Source: Rhodoferax sp. TH121 (GTDB lineage: Bacteria; Pseudomonadota; Gammaproteobacteria; Burkholderiales; Burkholderiaceae_C). Taken from it: a stretch of DNA of 64,000 nucleotides. Positions 27,754-36,099 of the stretch are shown piece after piece (the stretch's first letter is position 1; every line of letters begins with the position of its first letter). The stretch spans positions 310,001 through 374,000 of the forward strand of contig NZ_NOXW01000019.1 in the NCBI RefSeq assembly GCF_002251855.1. Reading direction: 5' to 3'. The translations under genes were made by a program, and so were the position numbers. Below the pieces are notes generated by a model, which ran no database searches, was not told where the DNA came from, and saw nothing but the letters and a program-made list of their open reading frames with translations.

Positions 27754-29064
27754 ATGAAAGCCTACCGCGCCTCTCTGCTTTGGTTTGCCCCCGATGTACC
27801 GGGGCAGGCCCGTTTTGAAACCGATGGCCTGTTCGTCGTCGGCCCCAATGCCCAAGGCACCCAGGTGGTGCAGGCCATAGGCGCCTACAGCGCCATCGCG
27901 CCCCAGTACCCGCAGCTGACCGTAGAGCACTTCCCGGGCCGCATCATCGCCCCGGGCTTTATCGACCTGCACATCCACTTCCCGCAGACCAACGTCATCG
28001 GCTCGCCCGCACCGGGTTTGCTGCCCTGGTTGGAAAACTACACCTTTCCAGAAGAAAAGCGCTTTGCAGCCCCCGATTACAGTGCGCTAGCAGCTACGTT
28101 TTTTGTAGCGGAGCTGCTGCGCAACGGCGTCACCAGCGCGCTCACCTTTGCCACGTCGCATGTGGAATCGGTCAACGCCCTGTTTGCCGAGGCCCAGGCG
28201 CAGCAGATGCGCCTCATCACCGGCCTGTGCCTGATGGACCGCCATGCGCCCGACTACCTGGTGAACCAGGGGCAGGGCGGCGTGAGTGGCACCGAGCAAA
28301 GCCTGCGCGACACCGAGGCCCTGATCCAGCGCTGGCACGGCGTGGACCGCTTGGGCTACGCCATCACCCCGCGCTTTGCTCCCACCAGCACCGAGGCACA
28401 GCTGCGCGGCGCGGGTGAGTTGGCCAAGCAATATGGTGATGTCTGGATCCAGAGCCATGTGGCGGAGAACAAGGACGAAATTACCTGGGCGCGCGAGCTG
28501 TTCCCCGCGTCCCGCTCCTACCTGGCCACCTACGACGACTTTGGCCTGATGCGCGACCGCGCCATCTACGCCCATTGCATCCACTTCGACGACGACGACC
28601 GCGCGCTGATGCGCGACACTGGCGCCGCCGCGGCCGTCAGCCCTACCAGCAACCTGTTTTTGGGCAGCGGCTTCTTCGACTACGAGGGCGCCAACCGTGT
28701 GGGCTACCAGTACGGCTTGGCCAGTGATGTGGGCGGCGGCACCAGCTTCAGCCCCTTCCACACCATGTTGGCCGCCTACTACGTGGGCCGCGAGGGCCAG
28801 ACCAAGCCCGGCCTGTCGCTCTCGCCCCAGCACCTGTGGTGGCAGCACACTGCGGGTGCCGCGCAGGCCTTGGGGCTGGGCGGCGTGGTGGGGAACCTGC
28901 AGCCCGGCTGCGAGGCGGACTTTGTCGTCATCAACCCCCAGGCCACCCCGCTGTTGGCGCGCAAGACGGCGCTGGCGTCCAATCTGGACGAGCTGCTGTT
29001 CAGCCTGATCGTGCTGGGCGACGACCGGCTGATCGAGCGGACCGTGATTTCCCAAGCCATTTAG
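27754..29064 (+). CDS. guaD: Guanine deaminase
   Basis: 436 residues. Deaminates guanine to xanthine, feeding xanthine dehydrogenase. Zinc ligands are H73/H75 (FIDLHIHFPQTN), QSHVAENKDE, YAHCIHF and the aspartate in ASDVGGGTSFS. GLLPWLENYTFPEE is diagnostic for bacterial GuaD. ATG 27754 (MKAYRASLLW) fits homologues; longer upstream frame is not conserved. It follows queD by 74 bases and may be cotranscribed. A partial dispersed repeat (28084-28109) is read as SALAATFFVAELL. Confidence 0.95.
   Translation: MKAYRASLLWFAPDVPGQARFETDGLFVVGPNAQGTQVVQAIGAYSAIAPQYPQLTVEHFPGRIIAPGFIDLHIHFPQTNVIGSPAPGLLPWLENYTFPEEKRFAAPDYSALAATFFVAELLRNGVTSALTFATSHVESVNALFAEAQAQQMRLITGLCLMDRHAPDYLVNQGQGGVSGTEQSLRDTEALIQRWHGVDRLGYAITPRFAPTSTEAQLRGAGELAKQYGDVWIQSHVAENKDEITWARELFPASRSYLATYDDFGLMRDRAIYAHCIHFDDDDRALMRDTGAAAAVSPTSNLFLGSGFFDYEGANRVGYQYGLASDVGGGTSFSPFHTMLAAYYVGREGQTKPGLSLSPQHLWWQHTAGAAQALGLGGVVGNLQPGCEADFVVINPQATPLLARKTALASNLDELLFSLIVLGDDRLIERTVISQAI
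28084..28109 (-). repeat. Partial dispersed repeat inside guaD
   Basis: Only the inverted-repeat core end is present: GCGCTAGCAGCTACG followed by TTTTTGTAGC. It is translated as ALAATFFVA. The length change in GuaD is small, so this may be a worn copy. Confidence 0.4.
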
Positions 29065-29086
29065 GGCAGGCCCTCGCAGACCCCGC

Positions 29087-29950
29087 TCACGCAAACAGGG
29101 TCGCCAAGCCCGTTACGTTGGCACGTCCCAGGCCGAGCTGCTGCGCGCCCTGAAACGCCGCGCGGGCCGTTTCGGCGCTGGGTAGCTTTGCGCCACTAGC
29201 CCGGGCCGTGTCCAAGAGGTAGCCCAAGTCCTTCTCCATCAGGTCAATGGTGAAAAGGGGCGCCGTGTTCCCAGCCGCCATCATCTTTGCGGCCCCGGCA
29301 ATCGGGGCGGCCACGATGGGGAACTCTCCCAGCAGATGCGCTGCCTGGTCGGGTGCGTAGCCGTTGCGGGTGAGGAAACCCAGCAGCTCGGCCACGCTGT
29401 GCAGTTGTGCCGCAAATAGCGCATTGACCGCCAACTTGAACACCGCACCTTGGCCGACTGCGCCCACATGCAACACCTTTGCCGCCATGGTGGCGAGCAC
29501 CGGGCGCACCTGCTCCAAGGCCAGGCTTTCTCCGCCGACCATCAGCACCAGTTGCGCGGCCTCGGCCTGGGGCCGAGAGCCTACGACCGGGGCGTCCAGC
29601 AGCTGGGCGCCGTGGGATTGCACAGATTCCGCCAGCTGCCGCACCCACGCCGGCGTGACGGTCGAGCATTCAATCGCGATCGCTTTCGGCTGCAACGCGG
29701 CCACGGCCCCCGTGTGCGCATCCAGCCAGACGCTGCGCGCGGCCACAGCGTCGGTGACCATGGAGATCACCACCGCCGCGCTCTGGACGGCGGCACGCGG
29801 GGTGGCTGCCAGCGTGGCGCCCAGTGCCAGCAGTGGCGCGGCCTTGGCAGGGTCGCGGTTCCACACGGTGACGGGGTAGCCCGCCTTCACCAGCTGGGTT
29901 GCCATGCGGGCACCCATGGCGCCCAACCCTAAAAAAGCAATGGTTTGCAT
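29087..29950 (-). CDS. NAD-binding beta-hydroxyacid dehydrogenase family protein
   Basis: About 287 residues. Rossmann motif IAFLGLGAMGARMA, substrate-loop DAPVVGSRPQAEAAQLVLMVGG and the catalytic-lysine helix GAVFKLAVNALFAAQ place it with tartronate semialdehyde reductase, 3-hydroxyisobutyrate dehydrogenase and GLYR-type enzymes. ATG 29950 is preferred, with GTG 29962 as an alternative overlapping the upstream stop. It is cotranscribed with the AhpD-like gene. A tartronate semialdehyde reductase role would complement gudD and the glycerate kinase, but 24 kb separates them and the substrate is unproven. Confidence 0.85.
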   Translation of the reverse strand: MQTIAFLGLGAMGARMATQLVKAGYPVTVWNRDPAKAAPLLALGATLAATPRAAVQSAAVVISMVTDAVAARSVWLDAHTGAVAALQPKAIAIECSTVTPAWVRQLAESVQSHGAQLLDAPVVGSRPQAEAAQLVLMVGGESLALEQVRPVLATMAAKVLHVGAVGQGAVFKLAVNALFAAQLHSVAELLGFLTRNGYAPDQAAHLLGEFPIVAAPIAGAAKMMAAGNTAPLFTIDLMEKDLGYLLDTARASGAKLPSAETARAAFQGAQQLGLGRANVTGLATLFA

Positions 29951-29958
29951 GGCCTGCT

Positions 29959-30540
29959 TCACGCTGCCAGTGCGCGGTTACGGGGCGCCACCCATCCTAG
30001 GGCCGGGTCGGCCATGAAGGACTCTTTCGGGGTCTTGGTCAGGTGATTGGTGTAGTTGGAAATCGTCTTGGTCGCCGCAATCGTCACCACCTCCAGCACT
30101 TGGGCCTTGCTGAAGCCGGCGGCTATGAAGGCGTCCACCGTGGCGTCGCTGACGAGGCCGCGCTCGCGCACCACCGCCTCGGTGAACGCGCGCAAGGCCT
30201 GCAAGCGGGCGTCGGGGATGGGAGTGCCATTGCGCAGCGCCGCAATGGCGGCTTCCTCCATCTTCACCATGCGTGACAGATAGGTGTGGCCGGCGGTGCA
30301 GTACTCGCACTGGTGCAGCACGTTGATGGCCATGTAGGCGACCTGCTGCTCGACGGGTGTCAGGGTGGACTGGGCGGCTACCAGGCCAAACAGGGTGTCA
30401 TAGGCCGTGAGCGCCAACGGGCTTTCGGCCAGATTGCCGTGCAGCTTGGGCAAGAAGCCCCAGGCCTGGGCAACCTCGACCAGCTTGGCGCGAGACGCTG
30501 CGGGGGCGTGGTCGAGGGTGTACGAGGTGAATGTGGTCAT
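29959..30540 (-). CDS. AhpD/carboxymuconolactone decarboxylase-family protein
   Basis: 193 residues of the all-helical AhpD-like fold. The redox-active motif is VLHQCEYCTAGHT (C78, C81, H85), as in peroxidase-type members. Probably a cytoplasmic antioxidant or alkylhydroperoxide-reducing protein. It heads a two-gene operon with the reductase and is divergent from a LysR gene, with a clear dyad in between. Confidence 0.88.
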   Translation of the reverse strand: MTTFTSYTLDHAPAASRAKLVEVAQAWGFLPKLHGNLAESPLALTAYDTLFGLVAAQSTLTPVEQQVAYMAINVLHQCEYCTAGHTYLSRMVKMEEAAIAALRNGTPIPDARLQALRAFTEAVVRERGLVSDATVDAFIAAGFSKAQVLEVVTIAATKTISNYTNHLTKTPKESFMADPALGWVAPRNRALAA

Positions 30541-30632
30541 GGTGGGTCTTTCTGGTTGGTGGCAAACAACCCGTCGTTGTTGTCCTGGAATGTGACTTTA
30601 TTGATGACTACTTCGTTGATAAAGATATTGCG

Positions 30633-30651
30633 TTGCACTATTAACGTGCAA
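30633..30651. promoter_or_regulatory. LysR operator candidate
   Basis: TTGCAC (30633-30638), seven bases, GTGCAA (30646-30651) form a perfect six-base dyad, twelve bases before the LysR start. A second, wider pair (CTTTAT ... ATAAAG) lies at about 30596-30624. Both are in the 122-base gap between the divergent AhpD-like and LysR genes. Confidence 0.5.
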
Positions 30652-30662
30652 ATAATGCATGA

Positions 30663-31565
30663 ATGAATCTAGAGAATCTGCAATTACTCATCACCGTGGC
30701 CCGGCGGGGCAGCTTTGCTGCCGTGGCCAAAGAGCGGGGGGTGGATCCATCGTCCGTGTCCCGTGCGATTGCCGATGTGGAGGGCGAATTGGGTTTGCGG
30801 ATTTTTCAGCGCAGTACCCGCTCCATGATGCTGACCGAAGCGGGGGAGATCTACCTGGCGCGGCTGGAGCCTTTGTTGGAGGAGCTGGAGCACGCGCGTG
30901 AGGCGGCCGCGCAGGTCAGCAGTGCAACGCGCGGCCTGCTGCGCCTGACCGCATCGGTCACGTTCGGGCAAATGTGCATCGTGCCTCTTCTCGGCGCGTT
31001 TCGCGCCCGCTACCCGGAATTGCAAGTCGAATGCGTGTTCAGCGATGCGAACGTGGATCTGGTGGCGGAGCGCATCGATTTGGCGATACGCCTGGCGCCC
31101 GCCATCGACGGCGATGTGGTCGTCGCCAAGCTCATGGACACGCGCTACAGGGTGTATGCCAGCCCGGAGTACCTGGCCACACATGCGCCCCTGGTGCAGC
31201 CGGCAGATCTGTCTGCGCACAGGGTTTTGCTGTTCAACCTGCGGGCCTACCGCTCCCACTGGTTGTTCCGGGACCCGCGGGGCCGGGAAGAGCGTGTGGC
31301 TATTCAAGGCGATTTGACGCTGGCGCCCGCAAGTGCCTTGTTGACCGCAACCCTAGCCGGCCTGGGCCCGGCGCTGCTGCCAGACTGGTTGGTGGCCGAT
31401 GCCGTCGCCAAGGGGCTGCTGGTGCCGCTTTTTCCGGGTTATGCCGCGACGGCCACCACCTTTGATACGGCTGCGTGGATTGTCTACCCCAGCCGCAGCT
31501 ACCTGCCCCACAAGGTGCGGGTGATGGTGGACTTCCTGCGGGAGACGCTATCCCAAGCCATTTAA
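30663..31565 (+). CDS. LysR-family regulator
   Basis: 300 residues. The helix-turn-helix SFAAVAKERGVDPSSVSRAIADVEGELGLRIFQRSTR is followed by an effector domain of the CrgA-like subgroup (GLLRLTASVTFGQMCIVPLL, LVAERIDLAIRLAPAIDG). It probably controls the divergent AhpD-like/reductase operon. Effector unknown. Confidence 0.88.
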   Translation: MNLENLQLLITVARRGSFAAVAKERGVDPSSVSRAIADVEGELGLRIFQRSTRSMMLTEAGEIYLARLEPLLEELEHAREAAAQVSSATRGLLRLTASVTFGQMCIVPLLGAFRARYPELQVECVFSDANVDLVAERIDLAIRLAPAIDGDVVVAKLMDTRYRVYASPEYLATHAPLVQPADLSAHRVLLFNLRAYRSHWLFRDPRGREERVAIQGDLTLAPASALLTATLAGLGPALLPDWLVADAVAKGLLVPLFPGYAATATTFDTAAWIVYPSRSYLPHKVRVMVDFLRETLSQAI

Positions 31566-31613
31566 GCCTCTAGTCACCATGGGTGCTGCGCTAGCAGCTC
31601 CTGATTTGATAGC
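31566..31613 (-). repeat. Dispersed repeat, intergenic copy
   Basis: Reverse copy directly after the LysR stop: GCCTCTAGTC at 31566, then TGCGCTAGCAGCTCC and TGATTTGATAGC, ending at 31613. The final AAATTGG block is missing. It lies 62 bases before the MFS start. Confidence 0.7.
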
Positions 31614-31675
31614 GGCGTTCCGAAGGGGTATAGGGTTCCCCCTTATAGTTCCGGCCTTCAAACCCCAAGGACCCC

Positions 31676-32905
31676 ATGATTGCGACGGACGAGGCCAGCC
31701 CGCTGACACGGCTACAGATTGTTTTGGTGATTGTGGCGCTGGCCTGCGGTGGCTTTGCCATCGGCACCGGCGAATTCGCCATCATGGGCCTGCTGCCCGA
31801 TGTAGCCAGCAGCTTTGCCGTCACCACCCCACAGGCGGGCTACGTCATCAGCGCCTACGCCTTGGGCGTGGTCGTAGGGGCGCCGATCATTGCCATTGCG
31901 GGCGCCAAATCTTCGCGCCGCACCCTGTTGCTGATCCTCATGGCCGTCTTCACCGTGGGCAATCTGGCCAGCGCGGTGGCGCCGGGGTTCGTTAGCTTCA
32001 TCGTGCTGCGTTTCCTTTCTGGCTTGCCGCACGGCGCTTATTTCGGTGTGTCAGCCCTGGTGGCCGCGTCCCTGGTGCCGCTGGACCAGCGGGCCCGCAC
32101 CGTGGGCTATGTGATGCTGGGTCTGACGGGGGCTACGCTGGTGGGCACTCCCATCATGGCGCTCTTTGGGCAGTACCTGAGCTGGCGTGTCATGTTCTTT
32201 GCGGTCGGCCTCATCAGCGCGTTGACGGTGACCCTGATCTGGATCTACCTGCCAAGAGACAAGCCCTCGGAAAGTGCAAGTGTGGTCAAGGAATTGGTGG
32301 CCTTTACCCATCCGCAGGTGCTGCTCACCCTCACGCTGGCGGCTACGGGTTTTGGGGGCATGTTTGCCATCTTCTCCTACATCGCCGGCACGGCCACCGA
32401 GGTGGCCAACATGTCGGTAGGCATGATCCCCCTGATCATGGTGCTGTTCGGTATCGGCATGAATGTGGGCAATGTGGTGGGCTCCAAGCTGGCCGATATC
32501 AACCTCATGGGCACCATCGGTGGCATGTTGGTGTTCAACATCGTGGTGATGACGATGTTCAGCCTGACTGCCAGCTCTGCGTGGATGCTGTGCACCTCGG
32601 TGTTCCTGATCGGGTGCACCTTTGCGGCCGGCCCGGCAGTTCAAACACGCCTGATGGACGTCGCCTCCGCCGGCCAGACCCTGGCGGCGGCTTCCATGCA
32701 CTCGGCTTTCAATATCGCCAACGCCCTGGGTGCTTGGCTGGGTGGCCTGGCCATTGCCTGGGGCTACGGCTTTGCCTCCACGGGGTATGTGGGTGCTTTC
32801 CTTTCCTTCATTGGATTGTTTGTGTTCGCTGCCTCCGTCATGCTGGAGCGGCGTGACAACGCCCCCCAGGGCTCGCCTGTCCTGGCACCGGCGCGGCAGA
32901 AATGA
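31676..32905 (+). CDS. MFS exporter (DHA1 family)
   Basis: 409 residues with twelve membrane segments. TGEFAIMGLLPDVA in helix 1 and GAPIIAIAGAKSSRRTLL (motif A) are typical of the AraJ/YdhP-like drug or sugar exporters of the DHA1 group. No regulator is directly adjacent except the upstream LysR. The substrate cannot be deduced. Confidence 0.88.
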   Translation: MIATDEASPLTRLQIVLVIVALACGGFAIGTGEFAIMGLLPDVASSFAVTTPQAGYVISAYALGVVVGAPIIAIAGAKSSRRTLLLILMAVFTVGNLASAVAPGFVSFIVLRFLSGLPHGAYFGVSALVAASLVPLDQRARTVGYVMLGLTGATLVGTPIMALFGQYLSWRVMFFAVGLISALTVTLIWIYLPRDKPSESASVVKELVAFTHPQVLLTLTLAATGFGGMFAIFSYIAGTATEVANMSVGMIPLIMVLFGIGMNVGNVVGSKLADINLMGTIGGMLVFNIVVMTMFSLTASSAWMLCTSVFLIGCTFAAGPAVQTRLMDVASAGQTLAAASMHSAFNIANALGAWLGGLAIAWGYGFASTGYVGAFLSFIGLFVFAASVMLERRDNAPQGSPVLAPARQK

Positions 32906-32962
32906 CAGCCAGGCGGGAGTGAGACGGCCGGTGCTAGACTGGCCCAAACCTCCGCTTGTGCT

Positions 32963-33499
32963 ATGAAAAACGACTCCCTGATCCACTGGCATTCCATGTT
33001 CATGGGTGTGGCGCTGCTGGCCGCAGCCCGCTCCAAGGATGCGCGCAAGCGCAACGGGGCCTGCATCGTCAGTCCGGACAACAAGATTTCCGGTGTGGGC
33101 TACAACGGCTTGCCACGCGGTTGTGACGACAACGACGAGCACTACTGGCAGGACGACGACAGCGACCCACTGAATTCGCGCCACAGCTACATCGTGCATG
33201 CGGAGCAGAACGCCATCCTCAACTGCACTACTCTGCCACTGCATGGCTCCACCATCTACGCCACGCAATACCCGTGCCCCCGTTGTGTGCAGTCCATCAT
33301 CCAGGTGGGCATCAAGCGTGTGGTCTACTTGGACAAGAAGGCGCACCAGGAACGCGTGAATAGTGCCTCTGAAAAAATGTTGGCTGATGCTGGTGTCGAG
33401 ATTGCATCCTTGCATGAGCTGCACCCACCTTCCGCAGATTGGTCTGGCGAGCTCGCTCAGTTCATCGAAAGTGCCACCCAGGACAAGTCTGCGTCCTAG
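32963..33499 (+). CDS. Deoxycytidylate deaminase-family protein
   Basis: 178 residues of the cytidine deaminase fold. Zinc and catalytic residues are H79-A-E81 and PCPRC (C105, C108). NGACIVSPDNKISGVGYNGLPRGCDD is typical of dCMP deaminases and ComE-like proteins. Likely converts dCMP to dUMP for thymidylate synthesis, though relatives act on other nucleotides. The long acidic insert DDNDEHYWQDDDSD is typical of the proteobacterial branch. Confidence 0.85.
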   Translation: MKNDSLIHWHSMFMGVALLAAARSKDARKRNGACIVSPDNKISGVGYNGLPRGCDDNDEHYWQDDDSDPLNSRHSYIVHAEQNAILNCTTLPLHGSTIYATQYPCPRCVQSIIQVGIKRVVYLDKKAHQERVNSASEKMLADAGVEIASLHELHPPSADWSGELAQFIESATQDKSAS

Positions 33500-33639
33500 C
33501 CGAGGCAGGCACAGGCCTGCCAACAGCAGGGGCACCCGGACGGGATTTTTGCGACTTGGGGGATAATCGGGGTTTGCCCTGAGTCTTGGGGCGCCCTGCT
33601 ATCGGATGGATAGCACTCATTTGGCTATGCCTGACCGAA

Positions 33640-35169
33640 TTGACTACTGAACTGCAATCTCCCGCTTCCGCGCCTGCCACCGCCGCACCCGCCGAAGCCC
33701 CGCCCATGCGATACGCCGACCTGGCGCTGGCCGAACCGCTCAAGCGCGCCGTGGCTGAGATGGGCTACGAATTCATGACGCCCATCCAGGCGCAGGCCAT
33801 TCCCGTGGTGATTACGGGCAAGGACGTGATGGGCGCCGCCCAGACCGGCACCGGCAAAACGGCCGCGTTCTCGCTGCCGCTGCTGCACCGCCTGATGAAG
33901 CATGAGAACGCTTCGACGTCGCCTGCCCGCCACCCCGTGCGCGCGCTGGTGCTGCTGCCCACGCGCGAACTGGCCGACCAAGTCGCTCAACAGGTCAAGA
34001 TGTACGCCAAGCACACCAACCTGCGCAGCGCCGTGGTGTTTGGTGGCATGGACATGAAGCCCCAGACCATTGAGCTGAAAAAAGGTGTGGAAGTGCTGGT
34101 GGCCACCCCAGGTCGCTTGCTGGACCACATCGAGGCCAAGAACGCCGTGCTCAACCAGGTGGAGTACGTGGTGCTGGACGAGGCCGACCGCATGCTGGAC
34201 ATTGGCTTCCTGCCGGACCTGCAGCGCATCCTGTCCTATCTGCCCAAGACCCGCACCACGCTGCTGTTCAGCGCCACCTTCTCGCCCGAGATCAAGCGCC
34301 TGGCCAATAGCTACCTGCAAAACCCCGTCACCATCGAAGTCGCCCGTTCCAACGCGACGGCCTCTACGGTGGAGCAACACTTTTACAGTGTGCCCGACGA
34401 AGAAAAGCGCCATGCGTTGCTGCAGATCGTCCGCAGCAAGAGCATCAAACAGGCCTTTGTGTTTGTGAACAGCAAGCTGGGTTGCGCCCGCTTGGCCCGG
34501 TCGCTGGAGCGTGATGGCCTCAAGACCGCCGCACTGCACGGTGACAAGAGCCAGGACGAACGCCTCAAAGCGCTGGACGCCTTCAAGAAAGGCGAAGTGG
34601 AGTTGTTGGTATGTACCGATGTGGCAGCCCGCGGTCTGGACATCAAGGACGTGCCGGCGGTGTTCAACTTCGACATCCCCTTCAACGCCGAAGACTATGT
34701 CCACCGCATTGGCCGTACCGGCCGTGCTGGTGCATCTGGCTTGGCTGTGAGCTTTGTGGGCGGCAACAACGATGCCCGCCTCGTGGCAGACATCGAAAAG
34801 CTGATCAAGACCAAGATCGAACTCGAAGCGGTGGAGTTTGACGAAGACCAACCCGACATCCGCCGCCAGGGCCGTATCAACGATGGCCGCCGCATGTACC
34901 AGGAAGACGGCGGCGACAACGGCCGCGGCGCCGGCCGCCGCATGCGTGACGAGAGCTATGGCGCCCGCACCCCGCGTGCCGCGCGTGGTGAGCATCCCCG
35001 CCCGGCGCCTGCAGCCCCGCGTGATCCTTTCTTCGACAAGCCATACGAGCCGTCGGCTTCGCCCGAGGCGGCCCCGGCGTGGGAATCCGCGGCACGCCCA
35101 ACCACCCGCAGCATTTCGGCCAACATCAAGCCCAAGCGCAAGGTCGCAGCCCTGTTCAAAGCCGGTTGA
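33640..35169 (+). CDS. rhlE: DEAD-box RNA helicase RhlE
   Basis: 509 residues. Motifs: Q (TPIQAQAIP), I (AQTGTGKT), Ia (PTRELA), II (LDEADRML), III (SATF), V (TDVAARGLD) and VI (HRIGRTGRAG). The basic, glycine/arginine-rich tail ends in SANIKPKRKVAALFKAG. Acts in rRNA processing and RNA decay. No ATG fits the family N-terminus; TTG 33640 gives MTTELQSPA, which resembles homologues, so a TTG start is proposed. ATG 33706 would truncate the leader. A bidirectional terminator follows. Confidence 0.93.
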   Translation: MTTELQSPASAPATAAPAEAPPMRYADLALAEPLKRAVAEMGYEFMTPIQAQAIPVVITGKDVMGAAQTGTGKTAAFSLPLLHRLMKHENASTSPARHPVRALVLLPTRELADQVAQQVKMYAKHTNLRSAVVFGGMDMKPQTIELKKGVEVLVATPGRLLDHIEAKNAVLNQVEYVVLDEADRMLDIGFLPDLQRILSYLPKTRTTLLFSATFSPEIKRLANSYLQNPVTIEVARSNATASTVEQHFYSVPDEEKRHALLQIVRSKSIKQAFVFVNSKLGCARLARSLERDGLKTAALHGDKSQDERLKALDAFKKGEVELLVCTDVAARGLDIKDVPAVFNFDIPFNAEDYVHRIGRTGRAGASGLAVSFVGGNNDARLVADIEKLIKTKIELEAVEFDEDQPDIRRQGRINDGRRMYQEDGGDNGRGAGRRMRDESYGARTPRAARGEHPRPAPAAPRDPFFDKPYEPSASPEAAPAWESAARPTTRSISANIKPKRKVAALFKAG

Positions 35170-35182
35170 GCTTCTCAACCCC

Positions 35183-35217
35183 AATAAAAAACGGCGCCCG
35201 GTGCGCCGTTTTTTATT
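35183..35217. terminator. Bidirectional terminator between rhlE and apaH
   Basis: ACGGCGC (35191-35197), loop CCGGT and GCGCCGT (35203-35209), flanked by AATAAAAA on the left and TTTTTATT on the right, form a symmetric terminator serving both convergent genes. Confidence 0.92.
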
Positions 35218-35235
35218 GTTCGCCTGCAGCGTTTC

Positions 35236-36084
35236 TCACTCTCCGGGTGCCTGCGACTGCTCACATTGGACCTGCAACAGCGCGGCGGGACCGGGCGCCA
35301 CGCGAAGTGCGCTAAGGCAACCTCCCCACACACAGCCGGTATCCAGCGCCAGCACATCGGTCCGATCCAGCCAACCCAGGGTGGACCAGTGGCCGCAGGC
35401 CACCGTCACATCCGCAGTCTGCCGCCCGGGCACATCAAACCAGGGCAGGTAACCCGAAGGGGTTTCGTGAAGCCCGCCGCTGTGGGCAAATTCCATTTCC
35501 CCTTGTGGGGTACAGAAGCGCATACGGGTTAGCGCATTCACGATCACGCGCAGCCGTTCAATGCCCGCCAGCCCATCGTCCCATTGCACAGGTGCATTGC
35601 CGTACATGGCGTGGAAGAAGCGGGTGGCCTGATCCGAGCGCAGTACGGTTTCCACCTCGGCAGCCAGTGCTACGGTTTTGCTAGCTGTCCACGCAGGCAG
35701 TACGCCGGCGTGGACCATCAGAATATCTTTTCCGTCGATGCGTTCCAACATGGCCAGACGCTGTTGGCGTAGCCAGTCCAGCAGGGCAGGGCGGTCGGGC
35801 GCAGCCAGCAGACCGTCCAAGGTGTCCTTGCGGCTGGGGCCGCGCGCACCGTGCGCCACGGCCAGCAGGTGCAGGTCGTGGTTGCCCAGCAGGCAGCGGG
35901 CCGAGCTGCCGTAGCCCATGAGCCGGCGCAGCACGCCTGCTGAGTCGGGGCCGCGGTTGACCAGGTCGCCCAGCAGGTAGAGCGTGTCGCGGCTGGGGGA
36001 GAAGTTGATGCGTTGCAGGAGTTGGGCCAGTGCGGCGTCGCAGCCCTGCACATCCCCGATAAGGTACATTGCCATGGTGTTCAT
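35236..36084 (-). CDS. apaH: Symmetrical bis(5'-nucleosyl)-tetraphosphatase
   Basis: 282 residues. Hydrolyses Ap4A to two ADP. Metallophosphatase motifs are LIGDVQGC, LLGDLVNRGPDS, LLGNHDLHLL and VHAGVLP. The family length matches. MNTMAMYLIGD contains two possible starts. A fragment of the dispersed repeat (35669-35698) is translated at PAWTASKTVALAAEVE. Divergent from the CorC-like gene with only 15 bases between starts. Confidence 0.93.
   Translation of the reverse strand: MNTMAMYLIGDVQGCDAALAQLLQRINFSPSRDTLYLLGDLVNRGPDSAGVLRRLMGYGSSARCLLGNHDLHLLAVAHGARGPSRKDTLDGLLAAPDRPALLDWLRQQRLAMLERIDGKDILMVHAGVLPAWTASKTVALAAEVETVLRSDQATRFFHAMYGNAPVQWDDGLAGIERLRVIVNALTRMRFCTPQGEMEFAHSGGLHETPSGYLPWFDVPGRQTADVTVACGHWSTLGWLDRTDVLALDTGCVWGGCLSALRVAPGPAALLQVQCEQSQAPGE
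35669..35698 (+). repeat. Partial dispersed repeat inside apaH
   Basis: GCTACGGTTTTGCTAGCTG followed by CACGCAGGC resembles the first half of the repeat (GCTA..TTTG.TAGCTG..CGCA). It is short and eroded, so the assignment is tentative. Confidence 0.35.
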
Positions 36085-36099
36085 TTTCGCTTGGGTTCC

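Noticed and set aside
33597-33635. Possible dispersed repeat in the rhlE leader (GCTATCGGATGGATAGC)
   Set aside because: Only the inverted-repeat head resembles the family; the TTGCGCA and GGGCTAGAGGCC blocks are missing.
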